Below are positions 11,193 through 23,973 of a stretch of DNA of 64,000 nucleotides, piece after piece. The position numbers and the translations under genes were made by a program. Positions within the stretch are counted from its first letter, which is position 1; the number at the start of each line of letters is the position of its first letter. Source of the DNA: Aphelocoma coerulescens (Eukaryota > Chordata > Aves > Passeriformes > Corvidae); the NCBI RefSeq assembly GCF_041296385.1, contig NW_027183604.1:62001-126000 (forward strand), written 5' to 3'. The notes beneath the pieces were generated by a model. The model saw only the letters and a program-made list of their open reading frames with translations, made no database searches and was not told the origin of the DNA.

Positions 11193-13385
11193 GGGAGCAG
11201 GAGCAGGGCTGGGGCTGCTCCCAAAGTTGCCCCGCCCCAATGCCAGAGCCGGACATATGCTGAGGGGGGGCTGGATCAGGCTTTATTGTCCAGCTGCATG
11301 CCAGGAGTGAGCACAAAATCTACCTGCATTCTCTGCAGCATGCCATCCTGGAGCAGAGCCATTGCCAAAGGAAGCCGTGAGCCCGTGCCAAGCCAGTGCC
11401 GGAGTGGGATCCTAGCAGCACCTGTGGAAGCCGGGAGAGAGGAGCCCACCTGGAGCAGGTTCGTGCAGGATTAATCATCCCGTGGCTTCCCACCAGGGTC
11501 CTGTTGCTTCCAAAAGGCCCCACAGTGTCACTGTGGCCCCTCGGTTCCACCAGGTTCCATAGCGTCACTGTGGTGCCCAGGGTTCCGTCAGCTTCGCCAG
11601 CATCCCCACGGTCTGCAGAGCTCCCCGAGCTTCTGTGGTGTCACAGTGGAGGCAGGGTTGCATCAGGTTCCATAGCATCAGCACGGTCTCCAGGGCTCCC
11701 AGAGGTTCTGTGGTGTCACAGTGGAGGCAGGGTTGCATCAGGTTCCATAGCATCACCACAGTCTCCAGGGCTCCCTGAGCTTCTGTGGTGTCACAGTGGA
11801 GGCAGGGTTGCATCAGGTTCCATAGCATCAGCACGGTCTCCAGGGCTCCCAGAGGTTCTGTGGTGTCACAGAGGAGGCAGGGTTGCATCAGGTTCCATAG
11901 CATCAGCACGGTCTCCAGGGCTCCCCTGAGCTTCTGTGGTGGTGTCACAGAGGAGCCAGGCTTCCTTGTAGTTCCCCAGCATCACAAAGGCTCTCCTGGG
12001 AGCCACGGGTCACAAAGCACCGTGGGCTCTGTGCAGCCCCGCTGTGTCACAATGGCCGCTGGCTTCCACGAGCCCCCGCAGTGTCCCAGTGGGCCCCGTG
12101 GCTTTAGGAGTGGGTGGCTGGGAGTTGGTGCCAGCGGCTGGGGGAGCAGCAGCAGGGACTGTGTGTGGACAGTGCCATGGCCACTTGTGTGGCCACTGGT
12201 GTCTCTGTGCCAGGCACAGCCGTGGTGTGTAACACCGGCTCTGGGTCCTTTGGCTGTGCAGGTGGCAGTCACGGCCTGGAGCAGGGCTGCTCCCGGGGGA
12301 CAGCCTGGGGCAGGAGGCTGCTGGAGATTCATTCCCCACACTCCTTGTCATGAGGTGCTCAGAGTGATTGGAAAGGCTGTTGGCAGCAGGCAGTTCTCTG
12401 GGTTCAAGCTGTGGAGCTGTCAGCGGGAATGCAAAGGCCAAGCTGGTGAGCCTTTTGTCCTGGTGCCTTTAGTGTGTGAGCAGTCCCTGGTGCCGTTGTC
12501 TTTGGATCCTGAGTGTGGGAGAGGCAAGGCTTAGGATGGTGCGTAGAGCTGAGAAGGAAAGTGCCGAGAGCAGCGTGTGTGCTGCTGCTTTGAGGGGTGC
12601 AGTTGAAGTTGTAGGCAGCAAGAGCTTTCTCAGCTGGCCCTTTTGTGAGCTCTGCTTTTGCCAGATGACTTCCATCTTACCTTCTTACCATCTTAGCCTC
12701 TCATTTTTGCATATCCCAAACCCCCTTCCAAACATCCAGCAGCTGCTTGTAAAGAAGAAGTCCTAGAACAAAAAGCCAGTGCTGCCTTTCATAGCCCCTT
12801 TGCTGTCTATGAAGTAGAGGAAAGAAGCTAGTGAGACGCACTTTCTTTCTCAACTCCATAGAGCGCATCCTTCTCTCAAGGTGGCAGAGTCCTTGGCGGA
12901 AGTGAAGCATCTGCAGCTGCAGTTCAGACTGAGAGATGTGCCAGGACAGGAAACATTTGCTGACCTTCCCTGTTCCCTGTGCACTATGATTCTCGCATCC
13001 CAGTCACTTTCACATACCTTCGGTATCCCTGAGTCCAAGCAGCTAAAGCTCACAGAGACAGAAGTGTCAGGAAGGAAAACGTTGCAAAAGCACCCCCTTC
13101 TCTTATCAGCATATAAATTGTGCACAACAGGCTGCGGCACCGAACCTTCCTTCTCAGATAGACATGCCATCACACTTTTCACTCTTGCAGCTCGGTTGAA
13201 AAGCTCCAGCAGCTGCTCCCGCAATAGCAAAAGGTTCTAGAAGTGAAAGCCAGTTTGGGGCTGCACCTTCTCCTTGCCGCATGTAAGCCACACCAAACTC
13301 CCTGATGCACTCTGTCCTCCCCTTCTCAAAGGAGTAGACGGTGGCATCAGGACACACCTGTGTCCCAGCAGCTGGGTGCCCAGCC
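11193..13385 (+). repeat. Macrosatellite unit 6, 2193 bp
   Basis: Four monomers at 11627-11926. It is the counterpart of unit 2 (same gcactatgattc and cttaccttcttacc variants). It differs in having gccgtgagcc near its start and gttgcaaaag late in the unit. Confidence 0.95.
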
Positions 13386-15653
13386 GGGAGCAGGAGCAGG
13401 GCTGGGGCTGCTCCCAAAGTTGCCCCGCCCCAATGCCAGAGCCGGACATATGCTGAGGGGGGGCTGGATCAGGCTTTATTGTCCAGCTGCATGCCAGGAG
13501 TGAGCACAAAATCTACCTGCATTCTCTGCAGCATGCCATCCTGGAGCAGAGCCATTGCCAAAGGAAGCCGTCAGCCCGTGCCAAGCCAGTGCCGGAGTGG
13601 GATCCTAGCAGCACCTGTGGAAGCCGGGAGAGAGGAGCCCACCTGGAGCAGGTTCGTGCAGGATTAATCATCCCGTGGCTTCCCACCAGGGTCCTGTTGC
13701 TTCCAAAAGGCCCCACAGTGTCACTGTGGCCCCTCGGTTCCACCAGGTTCCATAGCGTCACTGTGGTGCCCAGGGTTCCGTCAGCTTCGCCAGCATCCCC
13801 ACGGTCTGCAGAGCTCCCCGAGCTTCTGTGGTGTCACAGTGGAGGCAGGGTTGCATCAGGTTCCATAGCATCAGCACGGTCTCCAGGGCTCCCAGAGGTT
13901 CTGTGGTGTCACAGTGGAGGCAGGGTTGCATCAGGTTCCATAGCATCACCACAGTCTCCAGGGCTCCCTGAGCTTCTGTGGTGTCACAGTGGAGGCAGGG
14001 TTGCATCAGGTTCCATAGCATCAGCACGGTCTCCAGGGCTCCCAGAGGTTCTGTGGTGTCACAGAGGAGGCAGGGTTGCATCAGGTTCCATAGCATCACC
14101 ACGGTCTCCAGGGCTCCAAGAGCTTCTGTGGTGTCACAGAGGAGGCAGGGTTGCATCAGGTTCAATAGCATCAGCACGGTCTCCAGGGCTCCCCTGAGCT
14201 TCTGTGGTGGTGTCACAGAGGAGCCAGGCTTCCTTGTAGTTCCCCAGCATCACAAAGGCTCTCCTGGGAGCCACGGGTCACAAAGCACCGTGGGCTCTGT
14301 GCAGCCCCGCTGTGTCACAATGGCCGCTGGCTTCCACGAGCCCCCGCAGTGTCCCAGTGGGCCCCGTGGCTTTAGGAGTGGGTGGCTGGGAGTTGGTGCC
14401 AGCGGCTGGGGGAGCAGCAGCAGGGACTGTGTGTGGACAGTGCCATGGCCACTTGTGTGGCCACTGGTGTCTCTGTGCCAGGCACAGCCGTAGTGTGTAA
14501 CACCGGCTCTGGGTCCTTTGGCTGTGCAGGTGGCAGTCACGGCCTGGAGCAGGGCTGCTCCCGGGGGACAGCCTGGGGCAGGAGGCTGCTGGAGATTCAT
14601 TCCCCACACTCCTTGTCATGAGGTGCTCAGAGTGATTGGAAAGGCTGTTGGCAGCAGGCAGTTCTCTGGGTTCAAGCTGTGGAGCTGTCAGCGGGAATGC
14701 AAAGGCCAAGCTGCTGAGCCTTTTGTCCTGGTGCCTTTAGTGTGTGAGCAGTCCCTGGTGCCGTTGTCTTTGGATCCTGAGTGTGGGAGAGGCAAGGCTT
14801 AGGATGGTGCGTAGAGCTGAGAAGGAAAGTGCCGAGAGCAGCATGTGTGCTGCTGCTTTGAGGGGTGCAGTTGAAGTTGTAGGCAGCAAGAGCTTTCTCA
14901 GCTGGCCCTTTTGTGAGCTCTGCTTTTGCCAGATGACTTCCATCTTACCCTCTTACCATCTTAGCCTCTCATTTTTGCATATCCCAAACCCCCTTCCAAA
15001 CATCCAGCAGCTGCTTGTAAAGAAGAAGTCCTAGAACAAAAAGCCAGTGCTGCCTTTCATAGCCCCTTTGCTGTCTATGAAGTAGAGGAAAGAAGCTAGT
15101 GAGACGCACTTTCTTTCTCAACTCCATAGAGCGCATCCTTCTCTCAAGGTGGCAGAGTCCTTGGCGGAAGTGAAGCATCTGCAGCTGCAGTTCAGACTGA
15201 GAGATGTGCCAGGACAGGAAACATTTGCTGACCTTCCCTGTTCCCTGTGCAACATGATTCTCGCATCCCAGTCACTTTCACATACCTTCGGTATCCCTGA
15301 GTCCAAGCAGCTAAAGCTCACAGAGACAGAAGTGTCAGGAAGGAAAACGTTCCAAAAGCACCCCCTTCTCTTATCAGCATATAAATTGTGCACAACAGGC
15401 TGCGGCACCGAACCTTTCTTCTCAGATAGACATGCCATCACACTTTTCACTCTTGCAGCTCGGTTGAAAAGCTCCAGCAGCTGCTCCCGCAATAGCAAAA
15501 GGTTCTAGAAGTGAAAGCCAGTTTGGGGCTGCACCTTCTCCTTGCCGCATGTAAGCCACACCAAACTCCCTGATGCACTCTGTCCTCCCCTTCTCAAAGG
15601 AGTAGACAGTGGCATCAGGACACACCTGTGTCCCAGCAGCTGGGTGCCCAGCC
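13386..15653 (+). repeat. Macrosatellite unit 7, 2268 bp
   Basis: Five monomers at 13820-14194. It is the counterpart of unit 3, sharing both of that unit's private variants. It has its own change, gtagacagtggc, near 15606. Confidence 0.95.
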
Positions 15654-17846
15654 GGGAGCAGGAGCAGGGCTGGGGCTGCTCCCAAAGTTGCCCCGCCCCA
15701 ATGCCAGAGCCGGACATATGCTGAGGGGGGGCTGGATCAGGCTTTATTGTCCAGCTGCATGCCAGGAGTGAGCACAAAATCTACCTGCATTCTCTGCAGC
15801 ATGCCATCCTGGAGCAGAGCCATTGCCAAAGGAAGCCGTGAGCCCGTGCCAAGCCAGTGCCGGAGTGGGATCCTAGCAGCACCTGTGGAAGCCGGGAGAG
15901 AGGAGCCCACCTGGAGCAGGTTCGTGCAGGATTAATCATCCCGTGGCTTCCCACCAGGGTCCTGTTGCTTCCAAAAGGCCCCACAGTGTCACTGTGGCCC
16001 CTCGGTTCCACCAGGTTCCATAGCGTCACTGTGGTGCCCAGGGTTCCGTCAGCTTCGCCAGCATCCCCACGGTCTGCAGAGCTCCCCGAGCTTCTGTGGT
16101 GTCACAGTGGAGGCAGGGTTGCATCAGGTTCCATAGCATCAGCACGGTCTCCAGGGCTCCCAGAGGTTCTGTGGTGTCACAGTGGAGGCAGGGTTGCATC
16201 AGGTTCCATAGCATCACCACAGTCTCCAGGGCTCCCTGAGCTTCTGTGGTGTCACAGTGGAGGCAGGGTTGCATCAGGTTCCATAGCATCAGCACGGTCT
16301 CCAGGGCTCCCAGAGGTTCTGTGGTGTCACAGAGGAGGCAGGGTTGCATCAGGTTCCATAGCATCAGCACGGTCTCCAGGGCTCCCCTGAGCTTCTGTGG
16401 TGGTGTCACAGAGGAGCCAGGCTTCCTTGTAGTTCCCCAGCATCACAAAGGCTCTCCTGGGAGCCACGGGTCACAAAGCACCGTGGGCTCTGTGCAGCCC
16501 CGCTGTGTCACAATGGCCGCTGGCTTCCACGAGCCCCCGCAGTGTCCCAGTGGGCCCCGTAGCTTTAGGAGTGGGTGGCTGGGAGTTGGTGCCAGCGGCT
16601 GGGGGAGCAGCAGCAGGGACTGTGTGTGGACAGTGCCATGGCCACTTGTGTGGCCACTGGTGTCTCTGTGCCAGGCACAGCCGTGGTGTGTAACACCGGC
16701 TCTGGGTCCTTTGGCTGTGCAGGTGGCAGTCACGGCCTGGAGCAGGGCTGCTCCCGGGGGACAGCCTGGGGCAGGAGGCTGCTGGAGATTCATTCCCCAC
16801 ACTCCTTGTCATGAGGTGCTCAGAGTGATTGGAAAGGCTGTTGGCAGCAGGCAGTTCTCTGGGTTCAAGCTGTGGAGCTGTCAGCGGGAATGCAAAGGCC
16901 AAGCTGGTGAGCCTTTTGTCCTGGTGCCTTTAGTGTGTGAGCAGTCCCTGGTGCCGTTGTCTTTGGATCCTGAGTGTGGGAGAGGCAAGGCTTAGGATGG
17001 TGCGTAGAGCTGAGAAGGAAAGTGCCGAGAGCAGCGTGTGTGCTGCTGCTTTGAGGGGTGCAGTTGAAGTTGTAGGCAGCAAGAGCTTTCTCAGCTGGCC
17101 CTTTTGTGAGCTCTGCTTTTGCCAGATGACTTCCATCTTACCCTCTTACCATCTTAGCCTCTCATTTTTGCATATCCCAAACCCCCTTCCAAACATCCAG
17201 CAGCTGCTTGTAAAGAAGAAGTCCTAGAACAAAAAGCCAGTGCTGCCTTTCATAGCCCCTTTGCTGTCTATGAAGTAGAGGAAAGAAGCTAGTGAGACGC
17301 ACTTTCTTTCTCAACTCCATAGAGCGCATCCTTCTCTCAAGGTGGCAGAGTCCTTGGCGGAAGTGAAGCATCTGCAGCTGCAGTTCAGACTGAGAGATGT
17401 GCCAGGACAGGAAACATTTGCTGACCTTCCCTGTTCCCTGTGCAACATGATTCTCGCATCCCAGTCACTTTCACATACCTTCGGTATCCCTGAGTCCAAG
17501 CAGCTAAAGCTCACAGAGACAGAAGTGTCAGGAAGGAAAACGTTCCAAAAGCACCCCCTTCTCTTATCAGCATATAAATTGTGCACAACAGGCTGCGGCA
17601 CCGAACCTTCCTTCTCAGATAGACATGCCATCACACTTTTCACTCTTGCAGCTCGGTTGAAAAGCTCCAGCAGCTGCTCCCGCAATAGCAAAAGGTTCTA
17701 GAAGTGAAAGCCAGTTTGGGGCTGCACCTTCTCCTTGCCGCATGTAAGCCACACCAAACTCCCTGATGCACTCTGTCCTCCCCTTCTCAAAGGAGTAGAC
17801 GGTGGCATCAGGACACACCTGTGTCCCAGCAGCTGGGTGCCCAGCC
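15654..17846 (+). repeat. Macrosatellite unit 8, 2193 bp
   Basis: Four monomers at 16088-16387. It is the counterpart of unit 4, sharing the ccccgtagctttagg variant near 16556. Confidence 0.95.
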
Positions 17847-20114
17847 GGGAGCAGGAGCAGGGCTGGGGCTGCTCCCAAAGTTGCCCCGCCCCAATGCCAG
17901 AGCCGGACATATGCTGAGGGGGGGCTGGATCAGGCTTTATTGTCCAGCTGCATGCCAGGAGTGAGCACAAAATCTACCTGCATTCTCTGCAGCATGCCAT
18001 CCTGGAGCAGAGCCATTGCCAAAGGAAGCCGTGAGCCCGTGCCAAGCCAGTGCCGGAGTGGGATCCTAGCAGCACCTGTGGAAGCCGGGAGAGAGGAGCC
18101 CACCTGGAGCAGGTTCGTGCAGGATTAATCATCCCGTGGCTTCCCACCAGGGTCCTGTTGCTTCCAAAAGGCCCCACAGTGTCACTGTGGCCCCTCGGTT
18201 CCACCAGGTTCCATAGCGTCACTGTGGTGCCCAGGGTTCCGTCAGCTTCGCCAGCATCCCCACGGTCTGCAGAGCTCCCCGAGCTTCTGTGGTGTCACAG
18301 TGGAGGCAGGGTTGCATCAGGTTCCATAGCATCAGCACGGTCTCCAGGGCTCCCAGAGGTTCTGTGGTGTCACAGTGGAGGCAGGGTTGCATCAGGTTCC
18401 ATAGCATCACCACAGTCTCCAGGGCTCCCAGAGGTTCTGTGGTGTCACAGTGGAGGCAGGGTTGCATCAGGTTCCATAGCATCAGCACGGTCTCCAGGGC
18501 TCCCAGAGGTTCTGTGGTGTCACAGAGGAGGCAGGGTTGCATCAGGTTCCATAGCATCACCACGGTCTCCAGGGCTCCAAGAGCTTCTGTGGTGTCACAG
18601 AGGAGGCAGGGTTGCATCAGGTTCAATAGCATCAGCACGGTCTCCAGGGCTCCCCTGAGCTTCTGTGGTGGTGTCACAGAGGAGCCAGGCTTCCTTGTAG
18701 TTCCCCAGCATCACAAAGGCTCTCCTGGGAGCCACGGGTCACAAAGCACCGTGGGCTCTGTGCAGCCCCGCTGTGTCACAATGGCCGCTGGCTTCCACGA
18801 GCCCCCGCAGTGTCCCAGTGGGCCCCGTGGCTTTAGGAGTGGGTGGCTGGGAGTTGGTGCCAGCGGCTGGGGGAGCAGCAGCAGGGACTGTGTGTGGACA
18901 GTGCCATGGCCACTTGTGTGGCCACTGGTGTCTCTGTGCCAGGCACAGCCGTGGTGTGTAACACCGGCTCTGGGTCCTTTGGCTGTGCAGGTGGCAGTCA
19001 CGGCCTGGAGCAGGGCTGCTCCCGGGGGACAGCCTGGGGCAGGAGGCTGCTGGAGATTCATTCCCCACACTCCTTGTCATGAGGTGCTCAGAGTGATTGG
19101 AAAGGCTGTTGGCAGCAGGCAGTTCTCTGGGTTCAAGCTGTGGAGCTGTCAGCGGGAATGCAAAGGCCAAGCTGGTGAGCCTTTTGTCCTGGTGCCTTTA
19201 GTGTGTGAGCAGTCCCTGGTGCCGTTGTCTTTGGATCCTGAGTGTGGGAGAGGCAAGGCTTAGGATGGTGCGTAGAGCTGAGAAGGAAAGTGCCGAGAGC
19301 AGCGTGTGTGCTGCTGCTTTGAGGGGTGCAGTTGAAGTTGTAGGCAGCAAGAGCTTTCTCAGCTGGCCCTTTTGTGAGCTCTGCTTTTGCCAGATGACTT
19401 CCATCTTACCCTCTTACCATCTTAGCCTCTCATTTTTGCATATCCCAAACCCCCTTCCAAACATCCAGCAGCTGCTTGTAAAGAAGAAGTCCTAGAACAA
19501 AAAGCCAGTGCTGCCTTTCATAGCCCCTTTGCTGTCTATGAAGTAGAGGAAAGAAGCTAGTGAGACGCACTTTCTTTCTCAACTCCATAGAGCGCATCCT
19601 TCTCTCAAGGTGGCAGAGTCCTTGGCGGAAGTGAAGCATCTGCAGCTGCAGTTCAGACTGAGAGATGTGCCAGGACAGGAAACATTTGCTGACCTTCCCT
19701 GTTCCCTGTGCAACATGATTCTCGCATCCCAGTCACTTTCACATACCTTCGGTATCCCTGAGTCCAAGCAGCTAAAGCTCACAGAGACAGAAGTGTCAGG
19801 AAGGAAAACGTTGCAAAAGCACCCCCTTCTCTTATCAGCATATAAATTGTGCACAACAGGCTGCGGCACCGAACCTTCCTTCTCAGATAGACATGCCATC
19901 ACACTTTTCACTCTTGCAGCTCGGTTGAAAAGCTCCAGCAGCTGCTCCCGCAATAGCAAAAGGTTCTAGAAGTGAAAGCCAGTTTGGGGCTGCACCTTCT
20001 CCTTGCCGCATGTAAGCCACACCAAACTCCCTGATGCACTCTGTCCTCCCCTTCTCAAAGGAGTAGACGGTGGCATCAGGACACACCTGTGTCCCAGCAG
20101 CTGGGTGCCCAGCC
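17847..20114 (+). repeat. Macrosatellite unit 9, 2268 bp
   Basis: Five monomers at 18281-18655 with the unit-5 type third monomer. It closes the second four-unit block and is almost identical to unit 10, which looks like a recent single-unit duplication. Confidence 0.95.
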
Positions 20115-22382
20115 GGGAGCAGGAGCAGGGCTGGGGCTGCTCCCAAAGTTGCCCCGCCCCAATGCCAGAGCCGGACATATGCTGAGGGGGGGCTGGATCA
20201 GGCTTTATTGTCCAGCTGCATGCCAGGAGTGAGCACAAAATCTACCTGCATTCTCTGCAGCATGCCATCCTGGAGCAGAGCCATTGCCAAAGGAAGCCGT
20301 CAGCCCGTGCCAAGCCAGTGCCGGAGTGGGATCCTAGCAGCACCTGTGGAAGCCGGGAGAGAGGAGCCCACCTGGAGCAGGTTCGTGCAGGATTAATCAT
20401 CCCGTGGCTTCCCACCAGGGTCCTGTTGCTTCCAAAAGGCCCCACAGTGTCACTGTGGCCCCTCGGTTCCACCAGGTTCCATAGCGTCACTGTGGTGCCC
20501 AGGGTTCCGTCAGCTTCGCCAGCATCCCCACGGTCTGCAGAGCTCCCCGAGCTTCTGTGGTGTCACAGTGGAGGCAGGGTTGCATCAGGTTCCATAGCAT
20601 CAGCACGGTCTCCAGGGCTCCCAGAGGTTCTGTGGTGTCACAGTGGAGGCAGGGTTGCATCAGGTTCCATAGCATCACCACAGTCTCCAGGGCTCCCAGA
20701 GGTTCTGTGGTGTCACAGTGGAGGCAGGGTTGCATCAGGTTCCATAGCATCAGCACGGTCTCCAGGGCTCCCAGAGGTTCTGTGGTGTCACAGAGGAGGC
20801 AGGGTTGCATCAGGTTCCATAGCATCACCACGGTCTCCAGGGCTCCAAGAGCTTCTGTGGTGTCACAGAGGAGGCAGGGTTGCATCAGGTTCAATAGCAT
20901 CAGCACGGTCTCCAGGGCTCCCCTGAGCTTCTGTGGTGGTGTCACAGAGGAGCCAGGCTTCCTTGTAGTTCCCCAGCATCACAAAGGCTCTCCTGGGAGC
21001 CACGGGTCACAAAGCACCGTGGGCTCTGTGCAGCCCCGCTGTGTCACAATGGCCGCTGGCTTCCACGAGCCCCCGCAGTGTCCCAGTGGGCCCCGTGGCT
21101 TTAGGAGTGGGTGGCTGGGAGTTGGTGCCAGCGGCTGGGGGAGCAGCAGCAGGGACTGTGTGTGGACAGTGCCATGGCCACTTGTGTGGCCACTGGTGTC
21201 TCTGTGCCAGGCACAGCCGTGGTGTGTAACACCGGCTCTGGGTCCTTTGGCTGTGCAGGTGGCAGTCACGGCCTGGAGCAGGGCTGCTCCCGGGGGACAG
21301 CCTGGGGCAGGAGGCTGCTGGAGATTCATTCCCCACACTCCTTGTCATGAGGTGCTCAGAGTGATTGGAAAGGCTGTTGGCAGCAGGCAGTTCTCTGGGT
21401 TCAAGCTGTGGAGCTGTCAGCGGGAATGCAAAGGCCAAGCTGGTGAGCCTTTTGTCCTGGTGCCTTTAGTGTGTGAGCAGTCCCTGGTGCCGTTGTCTTT
21501 GGATCCTGAGTGTGGGAGAGGCAAGGCTTAGGATGGTGCGTAGAGCTGAGAAGGAAAGTGCCGAGAGCAGCGTGTGTGCTGCTGCTTTGAGGGGTGCAGT
21601 TGAAGTTGTAGGCAGCAAGAGCTTTCTCAGCTGGCCCTTTTGTGAGCTCTGCTTTTGCCAGATGACTTCCATCTTACCCTCTTACCATCTTAGCCTCTCA
21701 TTTTTGCATATCCCAAACCCCCTTCCAAACATCCAGCAGCTGCTTGTAAAGAAGAAGTCCTAGAACAAAAAGCCAGTGCTGCCTTTCATAGCCCCTTTGC
21801 TGTCTATGAAGTAGAGGAAAGAAGCTAGTGAGACGCACTTTCTTTCTCAACTCCATAGAGCGCATCCTTCTCTCAAGGTGGCAGAGTCCTTGGCGGAAGT
21901 GAAGCATCTGCAGCTGCAGTTCAGACTGAGAGATGTGCCAGGACAGGAAACATTTGCTGACCTTCCCTGTTCCCTGTGCAACATGATTCTCGCATCCCAG
22001 TCACTTTCACATACCTTCGGTATCCCTGAGTCCAAGCAGCTAAAGCTCACAGAGACAGAAGTGTCAGGAAGGAAAACGTTGCAAAAGCACCCCCTTCTCT
22101 TATCAGCATATAAATTGTGCACAACAGGCTGCGGCACCGAACCTTCCTTCTCAGATAGACATGCCATCACACTTTTCACTCTTGCAGCTCGGTTGAAAAG
22201 CTCCAGCAGCTGCTCCCGCAATAGCAAAAGGTTCTAGAAGTGAAAGCCAGTTTGGGGCTGCACCTTCTCCTTGCCGCATGTAAGCCACACCAAACTCCCT
22301 GATGCACTCTGTCCTCCCCTTCTCAAAGGAGTAGACGGTGGCATCAGGACACACCTGTGTCCCAGCAGCTGGGTGCCCAGCC
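20115..22382 (+). repeat. Macrosatellite unit 10, 2268 bp
   Basis: Five monomers at 20549-20923. It is near-identical to unit 9; an obvious difference is gccgtcagcc instead of gccgtgagcc near 20300. It serves as the uninterrupted reference for measuring the ERV insertion in unit 11. Confidence 0.95.
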
Positions 22383-23248
22383 GGGAGCAGGAGCAGGGCT
22401 GGGGCTGCTCCCAAAGTTGCCCCGCCCCAATGCCAGAGCCGGACATATGCTGAGGGGGGGCTGGATCAGGCTTTATTGTCCAGCTGCATGCCAGGAGTGA
22501 GCACAAAATCTACCTGCATTCTCTGCAGCATGCCATCCTGGAGCAGAGCCATTGCCAAAGGAAGCCGTGAGCCCGTGCCAAGCCAGTGCCGGAGTGGGAT
22601 CCTAGCAGCACCTGTGGAAGCCGGGAGAGAGGAGCCCACCTGGAGCAGGTTCGTGCAGGATTAATCATCCCGTGGCTTCCCACCAGGGTCCTGTTGCTTC
22701 CAAAAGGCCCCACAGTGTCACTGTGGCCCCTCGGTTCCACCAGGTTCCATAGCGTCACTGTGGTGCCCAGGGTTCCGTCAGCTTCGCCAGCATCCCCACG
22801 GTCTGCAGAGCTCCCCGAGCTTCTGTGGTGTCACAGTGGAGGCAGGGTTGCATCAGGTTCCATAGCATCAGCACGGTCTCCAGGGCTCCCAGAGGTTCTG
22901 TGGTGTCACAGTGGAGGCAGGGTTGCATCAGGTTCCATAGCATCACCACAGTCTCCAGGGCTCCCTGAGCTTCTGTGGTGTCACAGTGGAGGCAGGGTTG
23001 CATCAGGTTCCATAGCATCAGCACGGTCTCCAGGGCTCCCAGAGGTTCTGTGGTGTCACAGAGGAGGCAGGGTTGCATCAGGTTCCATAGCATCACCACG
23101 GTCTCCAGGGCTCCAAGAGCTTCTGTGGTGTCACAGAGGAGGCAGGGTTGCATCAGGTTCAATAGCATCAGCACGGTCTCCAGGGCTCCCCTGAGCTTCT
23201 GTGGTGGTGTCACAGAGGAGCCAGGCTTCCTTGTAGTTCCCCAGCATC

Positions 23249-23253
23249 ACAAA
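23249..23253. repeat. Target-site duplication, left copy (acaaa)
   Basis: The five bases directly before the TG of the left LTR. The intact unit 10 has one acaaa at the same place (20981-20985). The base before it does not match on the other side, so the duplication is 5 bp and not 6. Confidence 0.92.
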
Positions 23254-23361
23254 TGTCGAAATTGATGGCGATGATGGTGATGAGGGTGTGGGTTCGGTCG
23301 GGCCCGGCTGGAGATGGACGGCGACGAGAGATCTCTATAAGCAGGTCTTTGGAGCATGCAG

Positions 23362-23367
23362 TTTATT
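23362..23367 (-). terminator. Polyadenylation signal AATAAA in the 3' LTR
   Basis: Perfect hexamer on the sense strand about 110 bases before the LTR end, a normal position for the R/U5 polyadenylation signal. The twin in the 5' LTR is at 28631-28636. Confidence 0.75.
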
Positions 23368-23434
23368 GCAGAGGGCGTGGGTACAGGGGCACTGCTTAGA
23401 GCTGCCAGCTGCAGCTCCAAGCAGGCCCAAGGTG

Positions 23435-23680
23435 TAAGAGAGGGAGAGAGAGTGAGCGAGAGAGCTAGAGCAAGAGGCTGAGAGCTAAGAGTGTAAAGAG
23501 CAAGAGAGACAAACTAAGAGGAGAGCTGAATTAAGAGGAAGAAGAAGAGCAAGAGAGTTACTAAGAGAGCTACTAAGAGGAGAAGAGCATTACTAAGAGA
23601 GCTACTAAGAGAGTTACTAAGAGCGTTACTAAGAGGAGAAGAGCATTACTAAGAGGAGAGGAGTTAAGAGAGCGAGGAGC
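23435..23680 (-). repeat. Short tandem repeats of CTCTTAGTAA type inside the LTR
   Basis: About 246 bp of almost pure pyrimidine-rich sense sequence built from 10-14-bp words such as CTCTTAGTAAC and CTCTTAGTAGCT. A longer word (tactaagaggagaagagcat on the plus strand) occurs twice, near 23571 and 23627. The same block is in the other LTR at 28704-28949. It lies between the upstream U3 elements and the AATAAA, so it would be in or next to the R region of the RNA. Function unknown. Confidence 0.8.
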
Positions 23681-23973
23681 TTGTTACAATACAATAAATC
23701 ATCTTCTGTAGTGAATATTCTAATTCTCAGTAGCCAATCTAATACAAGGTACAAATCCTATAGCATTTACATACAGCCTATAAGAGTTCTTACATTACCA
23801 TAGAGTGTTACATTTTAACTTCTAAAAACTACTCTTTGGACCCCTTCTGCTGAGCTAGTAGGGTCTGCTCTGACCCTTGGACCTGTCTGCAAGCAGAGGG
23901 TATTGTTCAATCAAGAGGGGATTACCTTCAGCCGGCTATACCATTGTTTTCCAGTTGTTCAGTAACTAAGACT

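Larger units (their letters stand above)
1..23253 (+). repeat. Macrosatellite array, left segment (units 1-10 and 5' part of unit 11)
   Basis: Head-to-tail copies of a 2193- or 2268/2269-bp unit, all in the same orientation. I set the unit start at the word gggagcaggagcaggg, which recurs at 1, 2270, 4463, 6731, 8924, 11193, 13386, 15654, 17847, 20115 and 22383. Units differ from one another by scattered single bases and by loss or gain of one 75-bp monomer. Four- and five-monomer units largely alternate here. The array continues beyond the left edge of the window. No tRNA, rRNA or recognisable host coding exon was seen in it. I do not recognise the repeat family. Confidence 0.97.
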
